In this document: piece by piece, positions 48,409 to 56,713 of the stretch
How positions within the stretch are numbered: position 1 is the first letter of the stretch
Layout: every line of letters starts with the position of its first letter
Source of the DNA: STF1-184 sp050178795
GTDB lineage: Bacteria > Bacillota > Clostridia > Christensenellales > UBA1242
Assembly (NCBI GenBank): GCA_050178795.1
Contig: JBFXFT010000004.1
Coordinates: 1 to 64,000, forward strand
Length of the DNA stretch: 64,000 nucleotides
Direction of reading: 5' to 3'
Notes under the pieces: model-generated
Told to the model about the DNA's origin: nothing
The model's input: the letters and a program-made list of their open reading frames with translations, nothing else
Database searches by the model: none
Position numbers and translations under genes: made by a program

Positions 48409-49608
48409 ATGAAAATACTAGTTATAAATTCAGGAAGTTCAAGTTTAAAGTATCAATTAATTGATATGGATAACGAAAAAGTTTTATGCAAAGGTGCAGT
48501 GGAAAGAATAGGTTTGGACGGCAGTTTTTTAAAGCATAAGTATGCCGACAAAGAAGTGCAAATAGACGCAACAATTTTGGACCACAAAAAGGCAATTTCG
48601 CTAGTTTTTGAGACGATTACCAATAAAGAATACGGAGTTATAAAAAGCCTAGACGAAATAGGCGCAGTGGGACATAGAATAGTCCACGGTGCCGAAGACT
48701 ACAAAAAATCAGTTTTAATTACTGACGATGTTTTAAAAGTATTAAAAGGCAATATAGCACTTGCACCACTTCACATGCCAGCAAATATTATGGGCGTTGA
48801 AGCGGTTAGGCAAATTGCTCCAAATATGCCAAATGTGGCAGTTTTTGACACGGCTTTTCACGCAAATATGCCAAATTATGCGTTTATGTATGCACTACCT
48901 CAAAAGGCGTACAAAGACTTTAAAATAAGGAGATACGGTTTTCACGGTACATCTCACTATTATGTTTCACATAGGCTTGCAGCACTAGAAAATAAGGACA
49001 TTAAAGACCTAAAAATAATTACTTGCCATTTAGGCAATGGTTCAAGCATAGCGGCTGTAGACGGCGGAATAAGCGTAGATACTACAATGGGCTTTACACC
49101 ACTTGAAGGACTAATGATGGGGACAAGGAGTGGCGATGTTGACCCTGCAATACACGAATATTTAATGGAAAAGACTGGTTGGGACATTAAAAAAGTTAAC
49201 AACTACCTAAATAAAGAGAGTGGACTTTTAGGCATAAGTGGAGTAAGTAGCGATATGAGAGACTTACTTGAAGCCGCAAAGACAAATAAAGACGCACAAC
49301 TAGCCTTGCAAATGCTAGCGTACAGAATTAAAAAATACATAGGCTCTTACGCTGCCGTTATGGGCGGAGTGGACGCAGTTGTATTTACTGGCGGAATTGG
49401 TGAATATACGCAATCAATAAGGGCGGACGCTCTATCTAATTTAGAGTTTTTTGGAATTGAACTTGACCCTTATAAAAATGATAATGCTCCAAGAGGTAAA
49501 GAGTACAAAATAAGTAAAGACACGAGCAGAGTTGCCGTTTACATTATTCCTACAAACGAGGAATTAGTGATAGCACAGGACACTCTAAAAATAGTAACTA
49601 AAAATTAG
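48409..49608 (+). CDS. ackA: Acetate kinase
   Basis: A 399-residue ASKHA-fold kinase: acetyl phosphate + ADP to acetate + ATP. Motifs: N-S-G-S-S-S-L-K near the N-terminus, G-H-R-I-V-H-G near residue 86, F-H-G-T-S-H near 179, H-L-G-N-G-S-S near 206, and F-T-G-G-I-G-E-Y near 325. The start is ATG 48409 with GGGAG upstream; an open frame extends further left inside pta but has no support. It completes the acetate pathway with pta. Confidence 0.98.
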   Translation: MKILVINSGSSSLKYQLIDMDNEKVLCKGAVERIGLDGSFLKHKYADKEVQIDATILDHKKAISLVFETITNKEYGVIKSLDEIGAVGHRIVHGAEDYKKSVLITDDVLKVLKGNIALAPLHMPANIMGVEAVRQIAPNMPNVAVFDTAFHANMPNYAFMYALPQKAYKDFKIRRYGFHGTSHYYVSHRLAALENKDIKDLKIITCHLGNGSSIAAVDGGISVDTTMGFTPLEGLMMGTRSGDVDPAIHEYLMEKTGWDIKKVNNYLNKESGLLGISGVSSDMRDLLEAAKTNKDAQLALQMLAYRIKKYIGSYAAVMGGVDAVVFTGGIGEYTQSIRADALSNLEFFGIELDPYKNDNAPRGKEYKISKDTSRVAVYIIPTNEELVIAQDTLKIVTKN

Positions 49609-49628
49609 AAATATTTTAAATTATCAAG

Positions 49629-49657
49629 TTGACAAGGTAGTATTTTTAATATATAAT
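49629..49657 (+). promoter_or_regulatory. Full-consensus promoter of rpmF
   Basis: TTGACA (49629-49634), 17 bases, TATAAT (49652-49657). Confidence 0.9.
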
Positions 49658-49699
49658 GTAACAGCAAAACTTTAAAATTAACTAGGAGGTGCATATAGT

Positions 49700-49897
49700 A
49701 TGGCAGTACCAAAAACTAAAGTTTCAAAAGCAAAACGTGATTCAAGAAAGGCTAACTGGAAAGTTTCAACACCTTCTCTAGTTGAATGTTCTAATTGCCA
49801 CGAAATGATTAAACAACACCAAGTTTGTCCAAAGTGTGGCTATTATAAAGGCGAAAAGAAAATTACTTTAAAAAGCGATAAAGAAACAAAAAACTAA
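49700..49897 (+). CDS. rpmF: Large ribosomal subunit protein bL32
   Basis: A 65-residue bL32 starting M-A-V-P-K-T-K-V-S-K-A-K-R. The zinc-binding Cys pairs C-S-N-C and C-P-K-C are both present, so this is the zinc form. AGGAGG precedes the ATG. YceD/DUF177, which normally sits between ackA and rpmF, is missing here. Confidence 0.98.
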   Translation: MAVPKTKVSKAKRDSRKANWKVSTPSLVECSNCHEMIKQHQVCPKCGYYKGEKKITLKSDKETKN

Positions 49898-49916
49898 CGA
49901 GCGAATGCTCGTTTTT
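49896..49916 (+). terminator. Intrinsic terminator of rpmF
   Basis: ACGAGC pairs with GCTCGT around GAAT and is followed by Ts. Confidence 0.82.
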
Positions 49917-49940
49917 GTTTTATTTGTGGCTTTTTTTTGC

Positions 49941-49946
49941 TATAAT
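49941..49946 (+). promoter_or_regulatory. Extended -10 promoter of plsX
   Basis: TGC-TATAAT, 30 bases ahead of plsX. Confidence 0.6.
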
Positions 49947-49975
49947 TACTCTATCAAAAATATAAAGGTAACAAT

Positions 49976-51019
49976 ATGGACGAAAATAAAAACTTAACTG
50001 CGATAGTAATTGACGCTTATGGTGGGGACAACGCCCCTTATGAAATTGTAAAAGGTGCAGTTTTATCGGTTAATGAATATAAAGACATTAAACTTATTTT
50101 AAGTGGTAAAGAGGCAGAGATTAAAAATATTTTGTCTCAGTTTAAGTTTGACGAAAATAGAATTGAAGTTATAAACGCTTCCGATGTAATAACAAACGAC
50201 GAAGTGCCAACGGTAGCCATTCGCACAAAAAAGGACTCGTCCTTGGTGGTGGCACTAGACAGGTTAAAAGCGGACGAAAATGTTAGCGCTTTAATTTCTG
50301 CTGGAAGTACTGGTGCAGTTTTGACTGGTGGCTTTTTAAAAATCGGCAGGATGAAGGGCATAAGTCGCCCAGCCTTAGCGCCAGTTTTGCCTACAATAAT
50401 AGACGGTAAAAATGTAGTGCTTATTGACTGTGGTGCCAATATGGACTCTAAGCCAATTAACCTAGCACACTTTGCAATTATGGGCAGTTTGTACGCGGAG
50501 ACAATGTTTAACATTAAAAGCCCACGCGTGGCACTTTTAAGCGTAGGGGTAGAGGACGAAAAGGGCAACGAACTAGTTAAAGAGAGTTTTAAACTTTTAG
50601 AAAAATTGCCTATAAATTTTGTTGGAAATATGGAAGCGAGGGACACTTTGAGCGGCGACTATGACGTAATAGTGGCAGACGGCTTTGCTGGCAATGTTTT
50701 GTTGAAGAGCACAGAGGGTGCAGTTGCCAATATGTTTAAAATTGTAAAGGCACAAATAAAGAGCAGAAAGATGAGTATGTTTGGTGCTTTATTTATGCGA
50801 AAGACCTTTAAAAATTTAAAGAGCAATTTGGACTATTCCAATAAGGGTGGTTCACCATTTTTGGGAGCTAAAAAACTCATTATTAAAAGCCACGGCAGTA
50901 GCAGTGCAATAACAATTAAAAGTTGTGTAAAACAAGCACTAGACCTACACACAAACAAGATGTTTGAAAAGTTAGAGGCAGAACTGGAAAAAATTAACTT
51001 AGATTTAGATGTGGAGTAA
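49976..51019 (+). CDS. plsX: Phosphate acyltransferase PlsX
   Basis: A 347-residue enzyme that turns acyl-ACP into acyl phosphate for phospholipid synthesis. Conserved blocks: D-A-Y-G-G-D-N-A-P near residue 13, I-S-A-G-S-T-G-A near 103, and R-P-A-L-A near 125. It is followed by rnc after two bases; acpP and fab genes, usual between plsX and rnc, are absent. AAAGGTAAC precedes ATG. Confidence 0.96.
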   Translation: MDENKNLTAIVIDAYGGDNAPYEIVKGAVLSVNEYKDIKLILSGKEAEIKNILSQFKFDENRIEVINASDVITNDEVPTVAIRTKKDSSLVVALDRLKADENVSALISAGSTGAVLTGGFLKIGRMKGISRPALAPVLPTIIDGKNVVLIDCGANMDSKPINLAHFAIMGSLYAETMFNIKSPRVALLSVGVEDEKGNELVKESFKLLEKLPINFVGNMEARDTLSGDYDVIVADGFAGNVLLKSTEGAVANMFKIVKAQIKSRKMSMFGALFMRKTFKNLKSNLDYSNKGGSPFLGAKKLIIKSHGSSSAITIKSCVKQALDLHTNKMFEKLEAELEKINLDLDVE

Positions 51020-51021
51020 TT

Positions 51022-51702
51022 ATGTTAAATAAAACTCAAATAAGCGAAATAGAAAAAAAGTTGAATTACTCATTTAAAAATAAGGAACTATTGAGTACGG
51101 CTTTTACGCACTCTTCTTACGGACATTTAATGAACGAGGCGCATAATGAGCGCTTAGAGTTTTTGGGAGACAGCGTTTTGCAACTTTGCGTAACAAAGTA
51201 TTTATACACTCATTTTGACCTAGAAGAAGGCGCTTTAAGTAAAATTAGGTCCTTTATTGTAAGCACTAAAAACCTATCTAAGGCAGTTAACGACTTAGAC
51301 TTTATAAGTTTTTTGCAATACGCACAAAGTGGCAACAAAGTTATGTCAAACGCTATAAAAGCAGACTTATTTGAGGCGGTTCTCGGTGCAATTTATTTAG
51401 ATAGTAATTTTGAAACCACCTACAATTTTGTCGTTCAAAAATTAAAATTTACAAAAGAGTTGTTTGCTGACTTAATGCAAGACGCAAAAGACTATAAAAC
51501 GACTTTGCAAGAGTTAATTCAAACCAAAAAAGACAATGTATTGGAGTACAGAATAATAAAAAAAGAGGGCCCTGCGCACTTGCCTAAATTTACCGCACAA
51601 GTGCTAATTAATGGCACGGTTTTAGGAGAGGCAGAAGGTAGGAGCAAAAAGGAAGCAGAAAATATTTGTGCCAGCATTGCAATAAAAAAACTTGATTTAT
51701 AA
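51022..51702 (+). CDS. rnc: Ribonuclease III
   Basis: A 226-residue double-stranded RNA endonuclease that processes rRNA and mRNA. The catalytic signature E-R-L-E-F-L-G-D-S-V-L is near residues 41-51. The second acidic patch is A-D-L-F-E-A-V-L-G-A-I near 114-124. A C-terminal dsRNA-binding domain (~157-226) ends in A-E-N-I-C-A-S-I-A-I-K. Length is normal. It is translationally close to plsX. Confidence 0.97.
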   Translation: MLNKTQISEIEKKLNYSFKNKELLSTAFTHSSYGHLMNEAHNERLEFLGDSVLQLCVTKYLYTHFDLEEGALSKIRSFIVSTKNLSKAVNDLDFISFLQYAQSGNKVMSNAIKADLFEAVLGAIYLDSNFETTYNFVVQKLKFTKELFADLMQDAKDYKTTLQELIQTKKDNVLEYRIIKKEGPAHLPKFTAQVLINGTVLGEAEGRSKKEAENICASIAIKKLDL

Positions 51703-51743
51703 AAATATTATTAATCTTTCAATTTTGGACACTAATAATTAAT

Positions 51744-51770
51744 AAAATAGGGCAAAAAACCTATTTTTTA
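51744..51770 (+). terminator. Intrinsic terminator after rnc
   Basis: AAATAGG pairs with CCTATTT and is followed by Ts; it separates rnc from smc. Confidence 0.78.
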
Positions 51771-51781
51771 TTGTGTTTACA

Positions 51782-51810
51782 TTGAAATTTTATTGGCTTT
51801 ATGCTATACT
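51782..51810 (+). promoter_or_regulatory. Promoter of smc
   Basis: TTGAAA (51782-51787), 17 bases, TGC-TATACT (-10 at 51805-51810). Confidence 0.7.
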
Positions 51811-51853
51811 TTTATAGTATGTTGCAAACAAAATAATACAAGAGGTATTTACT

Positions 51854-54800
51854 TTGAATTTTAAGAGAATTGAACTTATAGGCTTTAAGAGTTTTGCTGA
51901 TAAAACTAAGGTAGACTTTGACGATGGAATAACCGCCATAGTAGGTCCTAACGGTTGTGGTAAGAGCAATGTTGCAGACGCAATTAGATGGGTACTTGGC
52001 GAGCAACGCACAAAACTTTTGCGTGGTAACAGCATGCAAGACGTAATTTTTGCTGGAACAACCGAGCGTAAAAGCCTTAGTTATTGCGAAGTTTCTTTGG
52101 TTTTTGACAATTCGGACCGTATTTTTGATACTGACTATGACGAAGTAATAATATCTCGTAAACTTTATCGCTCAGGTGAGAGTGATTACTCTATAAATAA
52201 AACTTCTTGTAGGCTAAAAGACATTACAAATTTACTTTATAACTCTGGCATAGGTAGGGACGGATACTCTATTATAGGTCAAGGTAAAGTAGAAGAAATA
52301 TTAAACTCTAAACCTGAAAACAGGCGCGCCATTTTTGAGGACGCGGCTGGTATTTCTGGCTTTAAAGCAAAAAAGGTGGAGTCAGAGCGCAAACTTGAAA
52401 GAACAAGGGACAATTTGACTAGGCTAAGAGACATTATAGGGGAAATTGAGCGCCAATTAAAACCTATGAAAAGCCAAGCCGAAACGGCAAAAAAGTTTTT
52501 AATTTTAAAAGAGCAATTAAAGCACTTAGAGTTAAACAACTATATTTATCAATATGATTCTGCTAGTGACCAAAAGAAGGAAATTGGCACAAAAATAGAT
52601 GGTTATACGGAAGATATAGCGCAAAAAGAAGAGGATTTACAAAACATTTTAATAAATTCTCACCAAAATTTTGAAGATATTAAAGATATTGACAAAACAA
52701 CCCAACAATTAAATAACGAACTACTTGAACTAACAGTAAGTTTGGAAAAACATTCTGGCGACACCAAAGTTTTACAAGAAAAGGTAAATTATTTAAAATA
52801 TTTGACTGAAAGGGTAGAGGGCATAAACGCCAAACTTGAAAGCGAGCAATTAAAGCATGTAGAAAACGAAAAAGCAGGAAGTAGTCAAAGTCAAGTTTTA
52901 AACTCTTTACGCGTAGAGAGCGGTGCATTAGAGCAAAAATTAAATGTTTTAACTGAGGAATACAACTCTACAACAAACGCTGTCAACAAATTAAATGAAA
53001 ATTACATAACGACTAAGAGCGCTTTAAACAACACAGAAAACCGCAGTCGTATGCTTAAAGAAATGCAAAGGGAATTTGAAGGCTTTGCTGGCAGTGTTAA
53101 GTTAACTTTAAAGGCAAGCGAGCAAAATGACGCCTTAAAAAAGAGGATTGTTGGCGTAGTTGCCAATTTAATTTCTGTGCCTGAAAAATTTGTGACCGCC
53201 GTTGAAATGGCACTAGGTAATGCCGTTCAAAACATAGTTACAGAGGACGAGGACGACGCAAAATACATAATAAACTTCCTTAAAGAAAAGCGTTACGGAA
53301 GGGCAACTTTCCTACCTATGACGGCAATTAAACCTAGGTACATAAGCGACAGTGCAAAGGACTTTTTAAAAAGCAAAGGTTGTTTTGGTATTGCGTCTGA
53401 CCTAATTAGTTATGACGACAAATTAGACAACATTTTTAAGGGTTTACTTGGTGCAACCGTCATAGTTGACACTTTGCAAACGGCAATAAATATGGCAAAG
53501 GAAAGCCGTTACAGTTTTAAAATTGTAACCTTAGAGGGCGATGTAATAAACCCACAAGGCTCTATTACAGGCGGTAGCCAAAAGAACGATATTGCAAACC
53601 TAGTAGGAAGAGATAGGGAAATTGAAAACCTTTCAGTTCAATATGAAAAACTAGAAAAAGAACTTGAAACAATTATAGAGACAAGAAGAACTTTGTCAGA
53701 AAAATCTGTTGTTTTAAGTAATGACTTAAAAGAACTAACAAACAAGTTTAACGGCGTTCAAGTACTACTTGCTCAACAACAAGAAAAGTTTGAAAGACTA
53801 GACTTTTTAACTACCAGTGCAAGTGATGAGATTAGTGCGTTAATAAACGAAAAGGCAAATACTGAGGCTAGCATAAAATCGGTAGAAAAAGAGATAAAAC
53901 TTGGTCAAAAGTTTGACCCTTTAGAGGCGGACAGTTTAACGCTTGCAAATCGTTTAGTTGAAAGCAATTTAAGTGCAGACGCAATGAAAGACGTCAAAGA
54001 AAAAATAGCCATAATTAGAGGAAAACTAGACAACTTAGACGCACATAAAGTTGAACTTCAAAACAGTCAAAATGTGCTTGAAGAAAATAGAACCAGCGTT
54101 CAAAACGAACTAAATTTACTTCAAAACAAAAAGTATAGGGAAGAACTTAACCTAGCAAAGGTTGATACCGACATAGAAAATATGCAAGAGCGCATTTGGG
54201 AAGAGTATGAGTTAACTTATACCTCTGCGCTACCATATAAGGCTGAGGAATATGACCTAAAGCAAGGTTTAATTGACTACAACACAACAAGGCGTGACAT
54301 TGACAAACTTGGCTATGTAAACGTAAACGCCATTGAAGATTGTAAAGTACTAGAAGAAAGGTACGATATTTTAAGCGCCGAGGCAAATGACTTAATAAAA
54401 GCAGAGCAAGACTTAACCAAAATAATAAAAGAGTTAAGCGCAGAGATGCTTGAAAGGTTTAATACCGAGTTTGAAAAAATAAACAACAACTTTATGAAGG
54501 TGTTTAGAGAACTATTTGGCGGTGGAAACGCAAAACTTGTGCTTACAGAGCCAGATGAAACAGGCGACTTGTTGACGCAAGGCATAGACATTATTGCAGA
54601 GCCCCCTGGAAAGAAACTTCAAAACATTACGCTACTTAGCGGTGGTGAAAAGGCTTTAACTGCCATTGCAATACTATTTGCAATATTGAAGTTAAGACCT
54701 ATGCCATTCTGTCTACTTGACGAGATAGAGGCTGCACTTGATGACGCTAACGTTGGCAGATTTGCAAAATATTTACATAAATTTAGCAACGAAACCCAAT

Positions 54801-54967
54801 TTATTGTAATTACTCACCGTAAACCTACAATGGAGCTAGCAGATGCATTATATGGAGTTACAATGGAGGAAAAGGGCGTTAGTAAAATTGTTTCTGTCAA
54901 ATTATCGGAAGCCGTACAAAACGCAGATTTGGATAAAAACAAAAACTCTTCAAATGTTGGTGTATAG
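51854..54967 (+). CDS. smc: Chromosome segregation protein SMC, short form
   Basis: A 1037-residue condensin subunit. The N-terminal Walker A motif is G-P-N-G-C-G-K-S-N near residues 32-40. A coiled coil covers ~165-400, the hinge ~405-570 with G-A-T-V-I-V and G-S-I-T-G-G-S, and a second coiled coil ~590-895. The C-terminal head has L-L-S-G-G-E-K-A-L and L-L-D-E-I-E-A-A-L-D-D. The usual length is about 1180, so the arms look shortened. TTG is the start, with AAGAGGT upstream. It is followed by ftsY after 9 bases, as in Bacillus. Confidence 0.96.
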   Translation: MNFKRIELIGFKSFADKTKVDFDDGITAIVGPNGCGKSNVADAIRWVLGEQRTKLLRGNSMQDVIFAGTTERKSLSYCEVSLVFDNSDRIFDTDYDEVIISRKLYRSGESDYSINKTSCRLKDITNLLYNSGIGRDGYSIIGQGKVEEILNSKPENRRAIFEDAAGISGFKAKKVESERKLERTRDNLTRLRDIIGEIERQLKPMKSQAETAKKFLILKEQLKHLELNNYIYQYDSASDQKKEIGTKIDGYTEDIAQKEEDLQNILINSHQNFEDIKDIDKTTQQLNNELLELTVSLEKHSGDTKVLQEKVNYLKYLTERVEGINAKLESEQLKHVENEKAGSSQSQVLNSLRVESGALEQKLNVLTEEYNSTTNAVNKLNENYITTKSALNNTENRSRMLKEMQREFEGFAGSVKLTLKASEQNDALKKRIVGVVANLISVPEKFVTAVEMALGNAVQNIVTEDEDDAKYIINFLKEKRYGRATFLPMTAIKPRYISDSAKDFLKSKGCFGIASDLISYDDKLDNIFKGLLGATVIVDTLQTAINMAKESRYSFKIVTLEGDVINPQGSITGGSQKNDIANLVGRDREIENLSVQYEKLEKELETIIETRRTLSEKSVVLSNDLKELTNKFNGVQVLLAQQQEKFERLDFLTTSASDEISALINEKANTEASIKSVEKEIKLGQKFDPLEADSLTLANRLVESNLSADAMKDVKEKIAIIRGKLDNLDAHKVELQNSQNVLEENRTSVQNELNLLQNKKYREELNLAKVDTDIENMQERIWEEYELTYTSALPYKAEEYDLKQGLIDYNTTRRDIDKLGYVNVNAIEDCKVLEERYDILSAEANDLIKAEQDLTKIIKELSAEMLERFNTEFEKINNNFMKVFRELFGGGNAKLVLTEPDETGDLLTQGIDIIAEPPGKKLQNITLLSGGEKALTAIAILFAILKLRPMPFCLLDEIEAALDDANVGRFAKYLHKFSNETQFIVITHRKPTMELADALYGVTMEEKGVSKIVSVKLSEAVQNADLDKNKNSSNVGV

Positions 54968-54976
54968 GAGGGCATT

Positions 54977-55873
54977 ATGGGCTTTTTAAAAAACTTAATT
55001 AATGGCTTAAGACGCACCAAAGACGCGCTAGCAAGTAAAATTGAAAGCATTTTTACTGGTGGCGAACTTAATGATGAGTTTTATGAAGAACTTGAGTATG
55101 TTTTAATAGGCTCAGATATTGCAGCCTCTACGACTGACGAAATAATTGAAGACTTAAAAAATACCGCAAAAACCGAAAAATTAAAGACGGCAGAAGATGT
55201 TAAATCGGCTTTAAGAAAAGTGCTTATTAATATTTTAGAAAAAGTAGAAATAGAAGCCTTTGAATACCCTTTGGCAATTCTTGTAGTTGGGGTTAACGGA
55301 GTAGGAAAAACTACAACTCTTGGTAAACTTGCAAACTACTTTAAAGAAGAAAAGAAAGAGGTTTTACTGGTAGCAGGAGATACTTTTAGGGCTGCTGCTA
55401 GCGACCAACTTTCTGAATGGGCTAAGAGGGTCAACGTAAAAATTGTAAAACACAAGGAAGGTGCTGATCCATCTGCAGTCGTTTACGACGGAATAGCAAG
55501 CGCAAAAGCAAAAGATACAGATGTCGTTTTAATAGATACAGCAGGCAGGCTTCACAACAAAGTTGGACTTATGGAAGAACTTAAAAAAATTGCTAGGACT
55601 GTAGAAAAAAACTATGAAGAAGCAAATTTTAAAAAGTATTTGGTAATTGACGCTACAACTGGTCAAAATGCAATTTCTCAGGTCAAATACTTTGACGAGG
55701 CAGTGGGTATTGATGGTATAATTTTAACAAAACTAGACGGCACAGCAAAGGGCGGAATAGTTTTAACCATTATGAACGAATTAAACATTCCTGTAACCTT
55801 TATTGGCGTTGGCGAAAAGTTGGACGACTTGCAACCTTTTAGTGCTGTTGACTTTGTAACATCTATCATTTAA
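54977..55873 (+). CDS. ftsY: Signal recognition particle receptor FtsY
   Basis: A 298-residue SRP receptor GTPase. The N-domain starts near residue 20. G1 is G-V-N-G-V-G-K-T-T near 106-114, D-T-A-G-R-L near 188, and T-K-L-D-G-T-A-K near 250. There is no long acidic A-domain, the usual state in Firmicutes; the first ~15 residues form a basic amphipathic helix for membrane contact. AGGAGGG precedes the ATG. Confidence 0.97.
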   Translation: MGFLKNLINGLRRTKDALASKIESIFTGGELNDEFYEELEYVLIGSDIAASTTDEIIEDLKNTAKTEKLKTAEDVKSALRKVLINILEKVEIEAFEYPLAILVVGVNGVGKTTTLGKLANYFKEEKKEVLLVAGDTFRAAASDQLSEWAKRVNVKIVKHKEGADPSAVVYDGIASAKAKDTDVVLIDTAGRLHNKVGLMEELKKIARTVEKNYEEANFKKYLVIDATTGQNAISQVKYFDEAVGIDGIILTKLDGTAKGGIVLTIMNELNIPVTFIGVGEKLDDLQPFSAVDFVTSII

Positions 55874-55891
55874 AATTTAGTTTGAGGAAAT

Positions 55892-56266
55892 ATGGAGCGA
55901 GAAAAAAGAGAAAAAATTGATAATCTTTTAAAACAGACTCATAATAGTTACGAAACTAAGAGGCATTTTTTGTTGCAAAAATATTTAGACGAACATGCCG
56001 AAAATAAAAAAGAAGACAAAACAGGTATTATAATTGCCATAGGTGGTAACAACAATAACAATATACGAATGAAAGAACTTTTAAGCAAAATGGACGCAAG
56101 TAAAATTATAATTTCAGGCCTACCTGAAGAGGGTTTAAGTAAAGAAAAAGTTGAAGAACTTTCAAAAGCCATTACCGTGGTTGAAGAACCTGAATTTATG
56201 AAAAAAGCCAAAGATAAAGTGCCATTTTACAAAAAAGTTGTAGAAATGCACAGCAAAAACCGTTAA
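55892..56266 (+). CDS. Small unknown protein between ftsY and ylxM
   Basis: A 124-residue protein of unknown family. A charged helical first half (residues ~1-45) is followed by I-I-I-A-I-G-G-N-N-N-N-N-I and a Lys-rich remainder with a possible small alpha/beta fold. It has no Cys and no membrane segment. It is inserted in the otherwise standard ftsY-ylxM order, 18 bases after ftsY and probably on its transcript. TTGAGGAAAT precedes the ATG. No function can be assigned. Confidence 0.68.
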   Translation: MEREKREKIDNLLKQTHNSYETKRHFLLQKYLDEHAENKKEDKTGIIIAIGGNNNNNIRMKELLSKMDASKIIISGLPEEGLSKEKVEELSKAITVVEEPEFMKKAKDKVPFYKKVVEMHSKNR

Positions 56267-56291
56267 AAATGATAGTTAGTGCAAAAAATTA

Positions 56292-56320
56292 TTGACAATA
56301 TATTAATTATAATATAAAAT
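56292..56320 (+). promoter_or_regulatory. Promoter of ylxM-ffh
   Basis: TTGACA (56292-56297), 17 bases, TAAAAT (56315-56320). Confidence 0.65.
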
Positions 56321-56323
56321 ATG

Positions 56324-56357
56324 AGTGTAAAGTAAAATTGCTTTACACTTATTTTTT
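56324..56357 (+). terminator. Hairpin with T tract at the 5' end of the ylxM-ffh transcript
   Basis: AGTGTAAAG (56324-56332) pairs with CTTTACACT (56341-56349) and is followed by TATTTTTT. It lies just downstream of the promoter at 56292, so it either ends the ftsY operon or acts as a promoter-proximal attenuator. Confidence 0.7.
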
Positions 56358-56374
56358 AAAAATCAGAGGGGTTT

Positions 56375-56707
56375 ATGAACCTAGAAAAGAGTTTAGAGGT
56401 AAGTTTATTAAACGACTTTTATGGAAAACTGTTGACAGATAAACAAGAGGCAATGCTTGTTGATTATTTTGACAACAATATGAGTCTTGCCGAAATTGCA
56501 GAGAATAACGGCGTTACTAGGCAGGCGATTAGAGACAGTTTAGTAAAGAGCCAAAAACTTCTATATGAGTTTGAAGAAAAACTTGGGTTTATGAAAAAAA
56601 ACTTGGGTTTAAAGGCAAAACTTACTGAAATATTACTAAACGACACTTTGACTTTAAAAGAGTGTAAACAAAAATTAAAGGCTTTACTTGACGAATGGGA
56701 GGATTAG
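56375..56707 (+). CDS. ylxM: YlxM family helix-turn-helix protein
   Basis: A 110-residue protein of the YlxM/p13 family, a partner gene of ffh that modulates SRP in some bacteria. A sigma-70 region 4-like helix-turn-helix lies near residues 20-65 (L-T-D-K-Q, N-N-M-S-L-A-E-I-A-E-N, V-T-R-Q-A-I). GAGGGG precedes the ATG and ffh follows after 6 bases. Confidence 0.92.
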   Translation: MNLEKSLEVSLLNDFYGKLLTDKQEAMLVDYFDNNMSLAEIAENNGVTRQAIRDSLVKSQKLLYEFEEKLGFMKKNLGLKAKLTEILLNDTLTLKECKQKLKALLDEWED

Positions 56708-56713
56708 CAAAAT

